Source: Coprococcus phoceensis
GTDB lineage: Bacteria > Bacillota > Clostridia > Lachnospirales > Lachnospiraceae
Assembly (NCBI RefSeq): GCF_900104635.1
Contig: NZ_FNWC01000007.1
Location: forward strand, 2,083,421 to 2,147,420
Direction of reading: 5' to 3'
Length of the DNA stretch: 64,000 bases
The notes under the pieces are model-generated. The model was not told the DNA's origin. It searched no databases and saw nothing but the letters and a program-made list of their open reading frames with translations. Positions 19,601-27,247 of this stretch are shown here, piece by piece; the first letter of the stretch is position 1, and each line of letters begins with the position of its first letter. The translations under genes and the position numbers were made by a program.

Positions 19601-20450
19601 ATCCTGCTTCTTTTCCTTCATGTTTCTGAATGGTAGCGAACCATTTTTGAAATTCATACTCCTGATATCCGGCTCCGCTTCCTTTTGCACCGTCCATCCA
19701 CACTTCTTTAAAATGTCCATTATTTCCATATTTTTGATTGCCCAAGATTTCTTCCAGCTGATTGTTATAATATTCATTATAATCTTTTGCATCCCGTTCT
19801 TTTACATCAGCCCAAGTTAACCCTTCAATCGGTTCACTTTTTCCATTTACAAGACGAACTAACGCTTTTCCATCTTTATCTTTATAGCCGTAACTGTCAT
19901 CATGAATATCCCAAGGCGATAAATACAGTCCCATATCGACATCATACTTCGTACATGCCGCTGAAATCTCAGCCAACACATCTCCACCTAAGCCATTATA
20001 ATTCTTTGATGCATAACTTGTGGACTCCACATCATACTCTGTATGTTTACTATTCCAAATACAGAAACCATCGTGATGTTTTGCTGTAACAATCAATTTT
20101 TCAAATCCTGCTTCTTTGATTGCTTCTACAAACGTATCTGCATCAAAATCTTCTTCTAATTTAAAAATCTCATCCGGCTTTTTGTCTCCATATTTTTCCC
20201 CCCACTCAATTTCATTGAAGGTATTCGGACCAAAATGGCAAAATGCCGCCAATTCTTGTTTCTGATACTCATACTGATTTGCATTCGGCACTACACTATC
20301 TTTTTTCGGCGCCACTGTATGACGATCTGCTAACTGTTCTTTTCCCACTAACGCACTTTCTCCCGCAAACGCCGTCATTGTTTCCGATGGTAAAAATTGT
20401 CCTATCATAAGCGCTGCCATCAAAAGACTAACTATTTTTTTCTTTTTCAT
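16695..20450 (-). CDS. Cell-surface GH29 alpha-L-fucosidase, modular (fucosidase 1)
   Basis: A 1251-residue secreted enzyme predicted to release alpha-1,3/1,4-linked fucose from host glycans. Layout: signal peptide (1-30); GH29 barrel (about 60-410) with AFCHFGPNTF, TAKHHDGFC and likely nucleophile D253 in VWMDGAKG; a discoidin/CBM32 domain (about 425-550, LDGKDDTYWT); a second beta-sandwich (about 558-680); a Calx-beta-like domain (about 685-795); another F5/8-type domain (about 800-950); a repeat domain; a region of paired cysteines (CEH, CLQC, CVACGFEE); one FIVAR repeat; and a Ser/Thr/Asn-rich linker leading to the sorting signal KPVTGDS, a membrane segment and KKKIR. GH29 assignment is firm; exact linkage is inferred from the fucosidase-B-like sequence pattern. 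Its neighbour upstream is a second fucosidase with the same N-terminal module order. Confidence 0.92.
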   Translation of the reverse strand: MKKKKIVSLLMAALMIGQFLPSETMTAFAGESALVGKEQLADRHTVAPKKDSVVPNANQYEYQKQELAAFCHFGPNTFNEIEWGEKYGDKKPDEIFKLEEDFDADTFVEAIKEAGFEKLIVTAKHHDGFCIWNSKHTEYDVESTSYASKNYNGLGGDVLAEISAACTKYDVDMGLYLSPWDIHDDSYGYKDKDGKALVRLVNGKSEPIEGLTWADVKERDAKDYNEYYNNQLEEILGNQKYGNNGHFKEVWMDGAKGSGAGYQEYEFQKWFATIQKHEGKEAGFDSDCMLFGAEAYTTVRWIGNELGYANEETWSKSKVNYDNNTIDSKKVGAYTVGYEDGNQWTVPESDARITSGWFWGTTKNTPKSVEDLAGMYFNSVGHNSPLLLNIPPNTQGKIDEAILQRVKEFGQNIKETFKSNLAAHGTAKATEVRGNDVAYSPENVLDGKDDTYWTVNDNTTTGQLVVDLGGTKSFDVVSIEEAIQFGQRIKQFKVEYSNEGSDWKVFDQGTTIGAKRLCREGVVKADKIRITVTTSKEVPMISEVGVYKATSDFESPSAAPEGMQVIDERDEAFTFSNGWTKEDGSQYLNGTNVWAKKGASFEMKFKGSKVYLIGTLDSGHGKATVTVDGKAVEINTNASKRAVGQIIFTSDDLEDGEHTLKLEVTNNDNKAIGIEGAYVINNGGLGMVGIEKAEYTMKEDSEMKMKLVRVGGSKGEATVTVAPNPGTAIQDDFDTEGTATVTFADGEKEKDVVVITRRNTKDTGDQYFTEELSTKNEGLILGFTSKAKITILDQERQPEDVTAEKLPKDVYKTVTATSEEKTAEHKQGIENAFDENLDTFWHAQWGDAGKLKNHPNGISVEMTLKEAKEIAKLTYIPKAGDTGTVGNYIIEAATGTDDAGKTVWKEVCSGTFKNQGNSTAAQDAVFKEVIKTDKIRLTAKTMAGGEHPTAREIALYEKAEPIMITVTTKAGENGMITPVTGKLDENGTMKVQAGKLKTFAIKANAGYSIKDVLVNGKSVGAVSRYTVESDTDVTIEAVFKACEHEKTEIQGAKEPTCTEDGATGKVVCLQCGVTVKESTVIPALGHKFGQWEVVKEATDKEEGLERRACVACGFEEERTVAKLPTAVDKSKLQKYYDECIGYYKQEGYTKEGWTVYEGALKNAKAMLDKESATQEEVDAAIHQLADAADKLVEKTSVTPKPENNNTSGGNNSNTSSGNKPVTGDSATPIVLLAAVLASVFAVIRQMKKKIR

Positions 20451-20645
20451 AACGTTCCCCTTTCTTTTTTCAGAAATTTTAATATCAATATGCTTCTTAT
20501 TTTATCACTAATACAATATTTGTTGCAATATCTTTGATTTTTATATACTTTTTCATCGTTTTGTATTATAAAATCGTTTCTTTATATGTTTTTAAACAAT
20601 ATTTTTGTTTGTTTTGCACAATTTTTTCTCCGCTCTTCCAAAAAA

Positions 20646-20668
20646 AGAAGAGCGATACAAGCTCTTCT
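20646..20668 (-). terminator. Terminator between the two fucosidase genes
   Basis: On the minus strand AGAAGAGC pairs with GCTCTTCT and is followed by TTTTTT. It lies 36 bases past the stop of fucosidase 2, so the two fucosidase genes are probably separate units with some read-through. The AT-rich DNA from 20470 to 20640 then holds the promoter region of fucosidase 1. Confidence 0.8.
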
Positions 20669-20703
20669 CTCCGCCTATATCACTCTTCTTTCACAGAAGT
20701 ATT

Positions 20704-23700
20704 TTAATCTTCTTTATTTTTCCTTTTTCCTAAAACAGCTAATGAAGATGCCGCTGTTGCCAACCAGAGCATGATTGATGCCGGATCTCCAGTTGTCGGA
20801 ACTTTACTTTGTGTTGTTGTTCCATTTTGTGTAACTGGTTTCTTATCCACTACCACCTTCTTCAAATTCTGGACTGCCTTTTCCAAATCTGCTTTTGCTT
20901 GTTGTATTTCTTTCTGTGTTGCATCTTCTTTTGCCAATACAGCTTTGGCAGTGTTTAAAGCTTCTGCATATTCTTTCCAACTGTCTTTTGTATATTTAGC
21001 TTCTTTATAAGATTCCACACACTTATCATAGTATGTTTGCAAGGCAGATTTATCTACTTTTTCTGGTTCTACCGGTTTCTTTTCTACCAGTTTATCCATC
21101 GCTGTCTGAAGTGCTGCCTTTGCATCATTTACTTCCTGCTGTGTTGCTTTTTCATTTCCTGCAACTGCTTTTGCAGATTCTAATGCTTTCTTAAATGCTT
21201 CTTTTTCTGCTCCATCCTCATAGTTTCCTAAGTCTTTTCCTTCTGCATCTTTAATAACTGCATTTAATTGTGACTTATCTACTTTTTCTGGTTCTACCGG
21301 TTTCTTTTCTACCAGTTTGTCCATCGCTGTCTGAAGTGTCGCCTTTGCATCATTTACTTCCTGCTGTGTTGCTTTTTCATTTCCTGCAACTGCTTTTGCA
21401 GATTCTAATGCTTTCTTAAATGCTTCTTTTTCTGCTCCATCCTCATAGTTTCCTAAGTCTTTTCCTTCTGCATCTTTAATAACCGCATTTAACTGTGACT
21501 TATCTACTTTTTCTGGCGCTGGCTCTGTTTCACTGATTCGTTTAATCTCAAATTTATCAATCTGTGGTCCTTTCCCTGTATCTGGTGCTGTGAAAGAAAG
21601 CATTCCCGCTCCATCTTTTTTCACATCCAGTTCAAACGTTGTTGTTTTTACTTGCAATGAATCATTTACGTTTGTATTAGCTACAGCTGTTTGTCCTGCT
21701 ACAACATTTCCATCTTTTTCTGCCCACGCAAGTTTATTTGTATCCGAACCACTTCTATAAGTTAATTTCACTTCATACTTACCTGCTTTTGCTGTGTAAG
21801 CATATTTAATATAGTCTTTATAAGCTAGACAATTTACATATTTACCATTGCTTGCCCAAGTTTCTTTTGCAATTTCAAGTGGCCAACTAGGATCTGAATC
21901 TGCATCCGTACTATTCACTAATTCTGTCGCATGCTCCGCCTCTAACGTCTTCACTTCATCTTTCTTTGTCGGGAACTCAAACGGATTCTTTTCTGTATAT
22001 TTGAAGTCTTCTGCCACAAATGTAGCTTCAATCTTCACATCTGCCGCTACATTTTTCACTGTATAAGTTGTAACAGCTCCCACTGAAACTCCATTCACTT
22101 TTACATCCGCAACACGATAGCCTTCATTTGGCGTAATTGTAAATGTTGCATCCATTCCAGCTTCTACTTTATCTGGTCCTGTGATAGAACCATTTGTTCC
22201 TGCTGTTTTTGTCACATTATACTCAACTGTCTGTACTTCTTTTGCTACAATGTCAAACTTGTCAAGCTGTGGTGCATTATGTCCTTCTGCCCCTACGAAA
22301 GTCAACACACCTTCTCCAGGTGTAAGCACTTTCATTTCAAATGTCTTCTCATGATAAGCAGCCGCCTGATCGCTTGCACCTGCAGTAACATTCCCAGCTT
22401 CCACTTTACCATTTTCTTCTGTCCATTTGAATCCATTCTGTTCATCACCACTTCTATAACGTACTGTCACTGTATAAGTTCCAGCTTTTGGTGCGTTATA
22501 GTATAATTTAGCCTGATCGTTAGAATTCAAACAATTCAAGAACTTACCATTGCTAGCTGTCTGTTCTTCTGTTACTTGCAACGGCCAATTATTATCTCCC
22601 TCAGTATTGTTTGTGAGCTGCATCAATTCTGCTTCTAAAGTTGCTGATGCATCTTTCTTACTTGGGAACTGGAATCTGTTATTCTCGTCATAATTGCCTT
22701 TATCTTCTGTTTTCCCATCACGAATCACTACTCTTGCCGGTGTATTAAATCCTGTAATACATCCTTGAGATGGACTGTTTAATTCTACTGTAAACGCCAA
22801 ATTATCTACATTTACCGTCTTAATCTGAACTTCAAATTTCTTTTCTGTCTCACCCTCCGCAAAAGTAAGCGTTCCCTTTGCATCTGCATTAAAGTGATCT
22901 TGAATTGCACTTCCTGGATTCACTGCATAATTTACAGTTGCTGTTCCTTTAGAGCCACCAAGACGCTTCACCGTGAATTCTGCCATAGACTCTTCATTCA
23001 CTTCAAACGAAGTTGCTGACAAATCAAACATTCCTTTTCCTTCATTGTCTAATACAAGAGCTGCATCAAGTCCTGTTGCCTTATTTTTCGGAACAATTCT
23101 CAATGTATGCTCCCCATCTGACAGCGTGTCTGATTCAAAAATTCTTTGCTGTAACTTTCTTGTATCACCGTGAGTATCAATAGTTTTCACCAATTGATTA
23201 TCGATATAGACATCCGCTGTACCATGATTTGGATCTATTGTTCCAAGAAGCCATATTTTTGTTCCCTTGAATTTAACGGTTGCTTCCACTCCCGATCCAG
23301 GATTTGCCCAGCGTCCTGTTCCTCCTGTGTATGCATCTCCAGAATCATTGCCCCAACTTCCTTTAAATTCAAATTTGCTATCTGTATCCTCTATAACACC
23401 AAGACCTTCCGGGATTCCATTTCCAAGTGCAAAATCTGCCGCCGCACGGTATACACCAACTTCGCTGATGATTGGCGCTTTATGCTCTGCTTTTTCAGAA
23501 GTCTTAACTGTAATCCGAATCTTATCTGCTTTTACTGGGTTCTTTCTACAAAGTCTTTTAGCTCCAACCGTCTTTCCTTTGTCAAAGAGCTTCCATCCTT
23601 CTGACCCATTTTTATACTCCACTTTAAATTCACTAATTCTTTGGCCAAATTGAATCGCCTCTTCAATTGATACAACATCAAACTGCTTTGTTTCGCCTAA

Positions 23701-25044
23701 ATTCACTTCTAACGTTGCCTCTGTTGCTGCCGTTTTATCATCTGTCGTCCAATATGTCTCTTGATTGCCATCCAAAACTTTATTTGGCGAATATGCTTTA
23801 TCATTTCCACGCACTTCGCTTGCTGTGCAGGTTACTTTTTCTCCTTTTGCAAGATTTGTAGAAAATGTTTCTTTTACTGCACTTCCAAATTCTTTCACTC
23901 GATTAAGAATTGCATCATCTACCGTTCCCTTATTGTTCGGTGGAATATTCAAAAGAAGCGGTGCATTATGACCAACAGAATTAAAGTACATATTCGACAA
24001 CTGCTCCATGCTCTTCGGCAAATGTTTTCCATTGCCCCAGAACCAACCAGATGTAATACGAGCATCTACTTCCGGAACAGTCCATTTGTTTCCTTCCGCA
24101 TATCCATTGGAATAATGGTCTGTCGGGTCACCTTTAAAATCATCCGCTTTTTGGCTAGGATCATTTTTAATCTTATTATCCTCTGTCAATATAGATTTTG
24201 ACCATGTCTCATCTGCCGCCGCACCATCTTCATTTCCAATCCAACGAACTGTTGCATATGGACCTGCACCAAAAATCATACATTCCCCATCTTGCCCTTC
24301 ATATTCTTGAATTGTATCATACCACTGTTTAATATTATAATCCTGCGGGTCTGCTCCTCCACCTTTTGCTCCATCCATCCAAATTTCTACAAATTTTCCT
24401 TTATTTCCGTACTTATCATTACTCAAAATTTCTTTCAACTGGTTGTTATAAAATTCATTGTAATCTCCAGGAGAATTGTTTCCATAAGATGGTTCATGAA
24501 TATCCCACGGCGAAAGATAAAGTCCCATATCTAAATCCGCATCAGAGCAGGCTTTGGAAATTTCAGCAAGAATATCACCTCCCATGCCATCATAATTTTT
24601 CTTAGCATAGTCTGTCGATCCTACATCATATGTAGTATAATCACTGTTCCATAGACAGAAACCATCATGATGTTTTGCTGTAATAATTAACTTTTTAAAG
24701 CCCGCATCTTTAATTGTTTTAACTAATGTCTCCGCATCAAAATTTTCTTTCAGAGTAAAAAGTTGATTTGGATCTGTATTCCCATAATTATCTCCCCACT
24801 CTTTTCCTGTGAAAGTGTTTGGACCAAAATGACAAAACGCTGCCAATTCATCCTTTTGATACTTATATTGATTTTTATTCGGAACCGCTTTGTCTTTTTC
24901 CGGAGCCGCTGTTTTTTTATCCGTTAATTGCTCCTCTCCTACCATTGTTTTTTCTTCTGCCGAAACAATCATTGTTCCAAGCGGAAATGTCTGTCCAAGC
25001 ATTGCACCAGCAAGTAAAAAACTAAGTATTTTTTTCCTTTTCAT
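20704..25044 (-). CDS. Cell-surface GH29 alpha-L-fucosidase, modular (fucosidase 2)
   Basis: A 1446-residue relative of fucosidase 1. Layout: signal peptide (1-30); GH29 (about 50-390) with AFCHFGPNTF, TAKHHDGFCLWN and likely nucleophile D224 in IWMDGAKG; CBM32-like (about 410-545); a second beta-sandwich (about 555-675); Calx-beta-like (about 680-790); two CBM6/35-like domains that start with FEFPTKKD-type motifs (about 800-945 and 1025-1165) on either side of a repeat domain; three FIVAR repeats (from residues 1180, 1255 and 1330), the first two nearly identical; and the sorting signal VPTTGD, a membrane segment and GKRKNKED. The extra carbohydrate-binding modules suggest a different glycan target from fucosidase 1. 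Catalytic class is firm, specificity is inferred. Confidence 0.92.
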   Translation of the reverse strand: MKRKKILSFLLAGAMLGQTFPLGTMIVSAEEKTMVGEEQLTDKKTAAPEKDKAVPNKNQYKYQKDELAAFCHFGPNTFTGKEWGDNYGNTDPNQLFTLKENFDAETLVKTIKDAGFKKLIITAKHHDGFCLWNSDYTTYDVGSTDYAKKNYDGMGGDILAEISKACSDADLDMGLYLSPWDIHEPSYGNNSPGDYNEFYNNQLKEILSNDKYGNKGKFVEIWMDGAKGGGADPQDYNIKQWYDTIQEYEGQDGECMIFGAGPYATVRWIGNEDGAAADETWSKSILTEDNKIKNDPSQKADDFKGDPTDHYSNGYAEGNKWTVPEVDARITSGWFWGNGKHLPKSMEQLSNMYFNSVGHNAPLLLNIPPNNKGTVDDAILNRVKEFGSAVKETFSTNLAKGEKVTCTASEVRGNDKAYSPNKVLDGNQETYWTTDDKTAATEATLEVNLGETKQFDVVSIEEAIQFGQRISEFKVEYKNGSEGWKLFDKGKTVGAKRLCRKNPVKADKIRITVKTSEKAEHKAPIISEVGVYRAAADFALGNGIPEGLGVIEDTDSKFEFKGSWGNDSGDAYTGGTGRWANPGSGVEATVKFKGTKIWLLGTIDPNHGTADVYIDNQLVKTIDTHGDTRKLQQRIFESDTLSDGEHTLRIVPKNKATGLDAALVLDNEGKGMFDLSATSFEVNEESMAEFTVKRLGGSKGTATVNYAVNPGSAIQDHFNADAKGTLTFAEGETEKKFEVQIKTVNVDNLAFTVELNSPSQGCITGFNTPARVVIRDGKTEDKGNYDENNRFQFPSKKDASATLEAELMQLTNNTEGDNNWPLQVTEEQTASNGKFLNCLNSNDQAKLYYNAPKAGTYTVTVRYRSGDEQNGFKWTEENGKVEAGNVTAGASDQAAAYHEKTFEMKVLTPGEGVLTFVGAEGHNAPQLDKFDIVAKEVQTVEYNVTKTAGTNGSITGPDKVEAGMDATFTITPNEGYRVADVKVNGVSVGAVTTYTVKNVAADVKIEATFVAEDFKYTEKNPFEFPTKKDEVKTLEAEHATELVNSTDADSDPSWPLEIAKETWASNGKYVNCLAYKDYIKYAYTAKAGKYEVKLTYRSGSDTNKLAWAEKDGNVVAGQTAVANTNVNDSLQVKTTTFELDVKKDGAGMLSFTAPDTGKGPQIDKFEIKRISETEPAPEKVDKSQLNAVIKDAEGKDLGNYEDGAEKEAFKKALESAKAVAGNEKATQQEVNDAKATLQTAMDKLVEKKPVEPEKVDKSQLNAVIKDAEGKDLGNYEDGAEKEAFKKALESAKAVAGNEKATQQEVNDAKAALQTAMDKLVEKKPVEPEKVDKSALQTYYDKCVESYKEAKYTKDSWKEYAEALNTAKAVLAKEDATQKEIQQAKADLEKAVQNLKKVVVDKKPVTQNGTTTQSKVPTTGDPASIMLWLATAASSLAVLGKRKNKED
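21058..21507 (-). repeat. Tandem 225-bp duplication of a FIVAR module
   Basis: Two adjacent 225-bp units (21507-21283 and 21282-21058), each encoding a 75-residue FIVAR module beginning VDKSQLNAVIKDAEG and ending KKPVEPEK, differ at only a few bases. Such near identity at the DNA level marks a recent in-frame duplication. This array can expand or contract by recombination and could mislead short-read assembly. Confidence 0.9.
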
Positions 25045-25202
25045 AATCTTTCTCCTTTTCCTTTTTAGAAAATTGTATATAACATTTCTATATCATAACA
25101 CATTTGTATACAACAAACAACCTTTTGGAATTTTTAAATATTTTTTTATGCTTTATGCACTGTTTTCCTCTCATTTTTTCAGCATTTTTCATAAAATAAA
25201 AA

Positions 25203-25250
25203 GGAGCTATCGCTCCGTAGATGAATTTTCATCCACAGAGCCGATGCTCC
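25203..25250 (-). terminator. Terminator formed by the end of the YcxB-like gene
   Basis: A 14-bp inner stem (25212-25225 with 25228-25241, two-base loop) sits inside an outer GGAGC/GCTCC stem, followed on the minus strand by TTTTTATTTT. Most of the hairpin is coding sequence: it specifies the last ~14 residues of the YcxB-like protein. It ends the prdD-prdE unit. Confidence 0.85.
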
Positions 25251-25857
25251 CTTTTTTCTTTTTCTCTAGTTTTAAATCGTGTTCCTTTTCTTTTGCCTTC
25301 ATATTTTCTCTTATGATTGCAAATTTATTTTTCATTTTAAACGGAACATACATCATTTTCTTTCCTGTTTTTTCTTTGATAAATTTCTCAAATTCTTCTT
25401 GCTTGCCTTCCACAAAACTTTTTCTTGGAAGCGGATACAAATCATCCCCCTCTATTCCAATATAATAATTTTTCTCATCCATATACAAAGCAGCAACTTC
25501 TTTATAACTTTTCGAAAACCCTTTTGAATCTCCACTATTTTTGATTCTGATCTCTCCATCAAAAAAACTAGTATCTACTTCCCAGTCATTTTGATAAATT
25601 TTATCATTTTTCTTTAATTGCATAACACCGATGCGATCCCTTGTACAAGCAAGCACACAGAACACAGCTCCAAACACCAAACACAGCCACATTGCCAATG
25701 AACCTTGTTTCATACCAGTTCCAATAATCAAAAACCCTACTCCGATGATTCCCAGACGCGCCGTAGCCTTTGGATGATTTACACGAAAAGAAAATTTTAC
25801 AAAATCTTTTAAAAGTTCTTTTGTATGTTTCGTTTTTACTCTATATCTTATTGACAT
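25207..25857 (-). CDS. YcxB-like membrane protein, last gene of the prd locus
   Basis: A 216-residue protein with two hydrophobic segments (about residues 35-70) and then a soluble domain (DGEIRIKNSGDSKGFSKSYKEV... GDDLYPLPRKSF) that fits the YcxB-like family of unknown function. The C terminus is highly charged (KAKEKEHDLKLEKKKKG). It begins 7 bases after the prdE stop, so it is co-transcribed with prdD-prdE, yet it is not a recognised proline reductase component. Its 3' end doubles as the operon terminator. A role in membrane association of the reductase is only a guess. Confidence 0.7.
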   Translation of the reverse strand: MSIRYRVKTKHTKELLKDFVKFSFRVNHPKATARLGIIGVGFLIIGTGMKQGSLAMWLCLVFGAVFCVLACTRDRIGVMQLKKNDKIYQNDWEVDTSFFDGEIRIKNSGDSKGFSKSYKEVAALYMDEKNYYIGIEGDDLYPLPRKSFVEGKQEEFEKFIKEKTGKKMMYVPFKMKNKFAIIRENMKAKEKEHDLKLEKKKKGSIGSVDENSSTER

Positions 25858-25864
25858 CTCTTAT

Positions 25865-26341
25865 CTATTCTTTCTGCTCTTTTTGACGTATCTTTAATTT
25901 TAATTTTGCAAGTGCTAGTTTACAATCACGTTCTGTCATATTATTCTCACCTACAACATTCGTCTCCTCACCACTCGCACTTTTATTCATATCAACAACT
26001 CCATCTAAATAATCATTTACAACTACAAATTGTGCTACTGTACCATTAAATGTAATCCCTGTAACTGGAATTCCTCTTGACCCAATCTGTTCCATTGTAT
26101 TTGTATAATCTACATGACTGTTTCCCCAACCATCACAGGAAAGAATTACACCGTCAGCTCTCATACACTCTGCCCATACAGCTGCTCTCGTTCCGACAAG
26201 CATTTTATCTTCATTTCCATCTGGCGAACCAACCAACATTACTCCCATTAAATCTACATCTGTATCTTTTGAAACAACATCTAACAACGGATCTCTAAAA
26301 TGATGCAATGATGTTTCTTTTGTCGAAGGACCAATTCCCAT
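25865..26341 (-). CDS. prdE: PrdE-like protein of the D-proline reductase locus
   Basis: A 158-residue protein that aligns with the C-terminal (pyruvoyl) fragment of PrdA in the same locus: IGPSTKETSLHHFRDPL versus IGPASKEMSRHYWREPL, and later WGNSHVDYTNTMEQIGSRGIPV versus FGNNHIDFASHHEQIGMRGVPV. The start is the ATG at 26341, 8 bases after AGGAGG; an upstream GTG at 26350 lies inside that ribosome site and is unlikely. With this start the residue matching the pyruvoyl-forming cysteine of PrdA is glycine, so PrdE should not form a pyruvoyl group. It follows prdD by 12 bases. Exact role in the reductase is not established. Confidence 0.88.
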   Translation of the reverse strand: MGIGPSTKETSLHHFRDPLLDVVSKDTDVDLMGVMLVGSPDGNEDKMLVGTRAAVWAECMRADGVILSCDGWGNSHVDYTNTMEQIGSRGIPVTGITFNGTVAQFVVVNDYLDGVVDMNKSASGEETNVVGENNMTERDCKLALAKLKLKIRQKEQKE

Positions 26342-26353
26342 AGTGCACACCTC

Positions 26354-27121
26354 CTACTGCATAGATCGGATAATACCATCTCGATATTCATTCGGTGTCA
26401 AAATCACCGGCATATTACCCATATCTATAATTGATTTACCACCTTCTACACCTGAAGGCTCTTTTGCAAATAAATGTGTATCATACATTGCGCCTTGTCC
26501 GGCCACCTGCTTAATAATAAGCACTCGTTTTTTACCAGGTCTTACGATATCATGATATTCATGACGTTCCGTACACAAATTCCCCTTAAATTTTTTTAGT
26601 TGATCCCGATAACTCTGAATAAATTTGTCACATGCTCTATGTGCAGCTGTCGGTCCTGGTCTTTCCTGCCCCATTCCCGCAGCCAGCGTTACATCAAACG
26701 ATATAATCACATCCTCATCTCCAGGTGTCCCCGCTCGATTCAAATACAACATATCTTTCAGATTACCTTCAGAAGAACCAAATTCATGTGTCTGTTTCCC
26801 GTTAACATCCACACCAGTTAAAATGACATAAACTCCTGTAATCGTATGGGTAATTCCTTCGCCAATCTTTCCAAGCACTTTTGTAGAAATCGGTATAATA
26901 TCCATCATCGTATTCGTCCAACGATCATGTTCTCCCGGTTTAATAATCTGGATATCAATTTTTTCAATCAATGGCTCTGACCCAACTAGCTCTTCTATCA
27001 TTTCTTTGCTGACAGTCATTTTACCATCTGTTGTAATATGATTATGCTCTCCCCAATCCACTTCATTCATGTGGTATGCTTTAATTACCAAACGACGTAA
27101 ATCCTTTTCTTTCTCTGCCAT
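26354..27121 (-). CDS. prdD: PrdD-like protein of the D-proline reductase locus
   Basis: A 255-residue protein that aligns with about residues 165-411 of PrdA (TGVDVNGKQTHEFGSSEG versus TGTDANGVQIGEFGSSEG; RPGPTAAHRA versus RPGPLAAHTA; RPGKKRVLIIKQVAGQGAM versus RPGKKKVVIVKEIMGQGAM). It stops where the PrdA precursor is cleaved, and prdE supplies the rest, so prdD-prdE looks like a PrdA paralogue split at the cleavage point. The gene has a strong GGGAGG ribosome site, and a consensus promoter stands 33 bases before the ATG, after a terminator that closes the prdA-prdB unit. Confidence 0.9.
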   Translation of the reverse strand: MAEKEKDLRRLVIKAYHMNEVDWGEHNHITTDGKMTVSKEMIEELVGSEPLIEKIDIQIIKPGEHDRWTNTMMDIIPISTKVLGKIGEGITHTITGVYVILTGVDVNGKQTHEFGSSEGNLKDMLYLNRAGTPGDEDVIISFDVTLAAGMGQERPGPTAAHRACDKFIQSYRDQLKKFKGNLCTERHEYHDIVRPGKKRVLIIKQVAGQGAMYDTHLFAKEPSGVEGGKSIIDMGNMPVILTPNEYRDGIIRSMQ

Positions 27122-27153
27122 CTTTCACACCTCCCAGTCAGTTATCTAGTACC

Positions 27154-27182
27154 ATTATACCGTACTATCTTTCTTTTTCCAA
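27154..27182 (-). promoter_or_regulatory. Sigma-70-type promoter of prdD
   Basis: On the minus strand TTGGAA (27182-27177) and TATAAT (27159-27154) are 17 bases apart. The promoter lies between the prdB terminator and the prdD ATG and gives the prdD-prdE-ycxB-like genes their own transcript. Confidence 0.75.
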
Positions 27183-27207
27183 CTGTTTTACTCTCTGTTT
27201 AGAAAAA

Positions 27208-27231
27208 GGACAGATGTAAAAACATCCGCCC
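27208..27231 (-). terminator. Terminator between prdB and prdD
   Basis: A 10-bp stem (GGGCGGATGT with ACATCTGTCC, two G-U pairs) with a TTTT loop is followed by TTTTT on the minus strand, 17 bases past the prdB stop. It should end or reduce the core prdA-prdB transcript before prdD. Confidence 0.85.
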
Positions 27232-27247
27232 TTCATCTACTAATAAA

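Noticed and set aside
23170..23604. A 144-codon plus-strand frame inside fucosidase 2
   Set aside because: It is a shadow of the modular enzyme on the other strand; the protein is low in recognisable motifs and rich in Cys/Phe/Ile as antisense frames often are.
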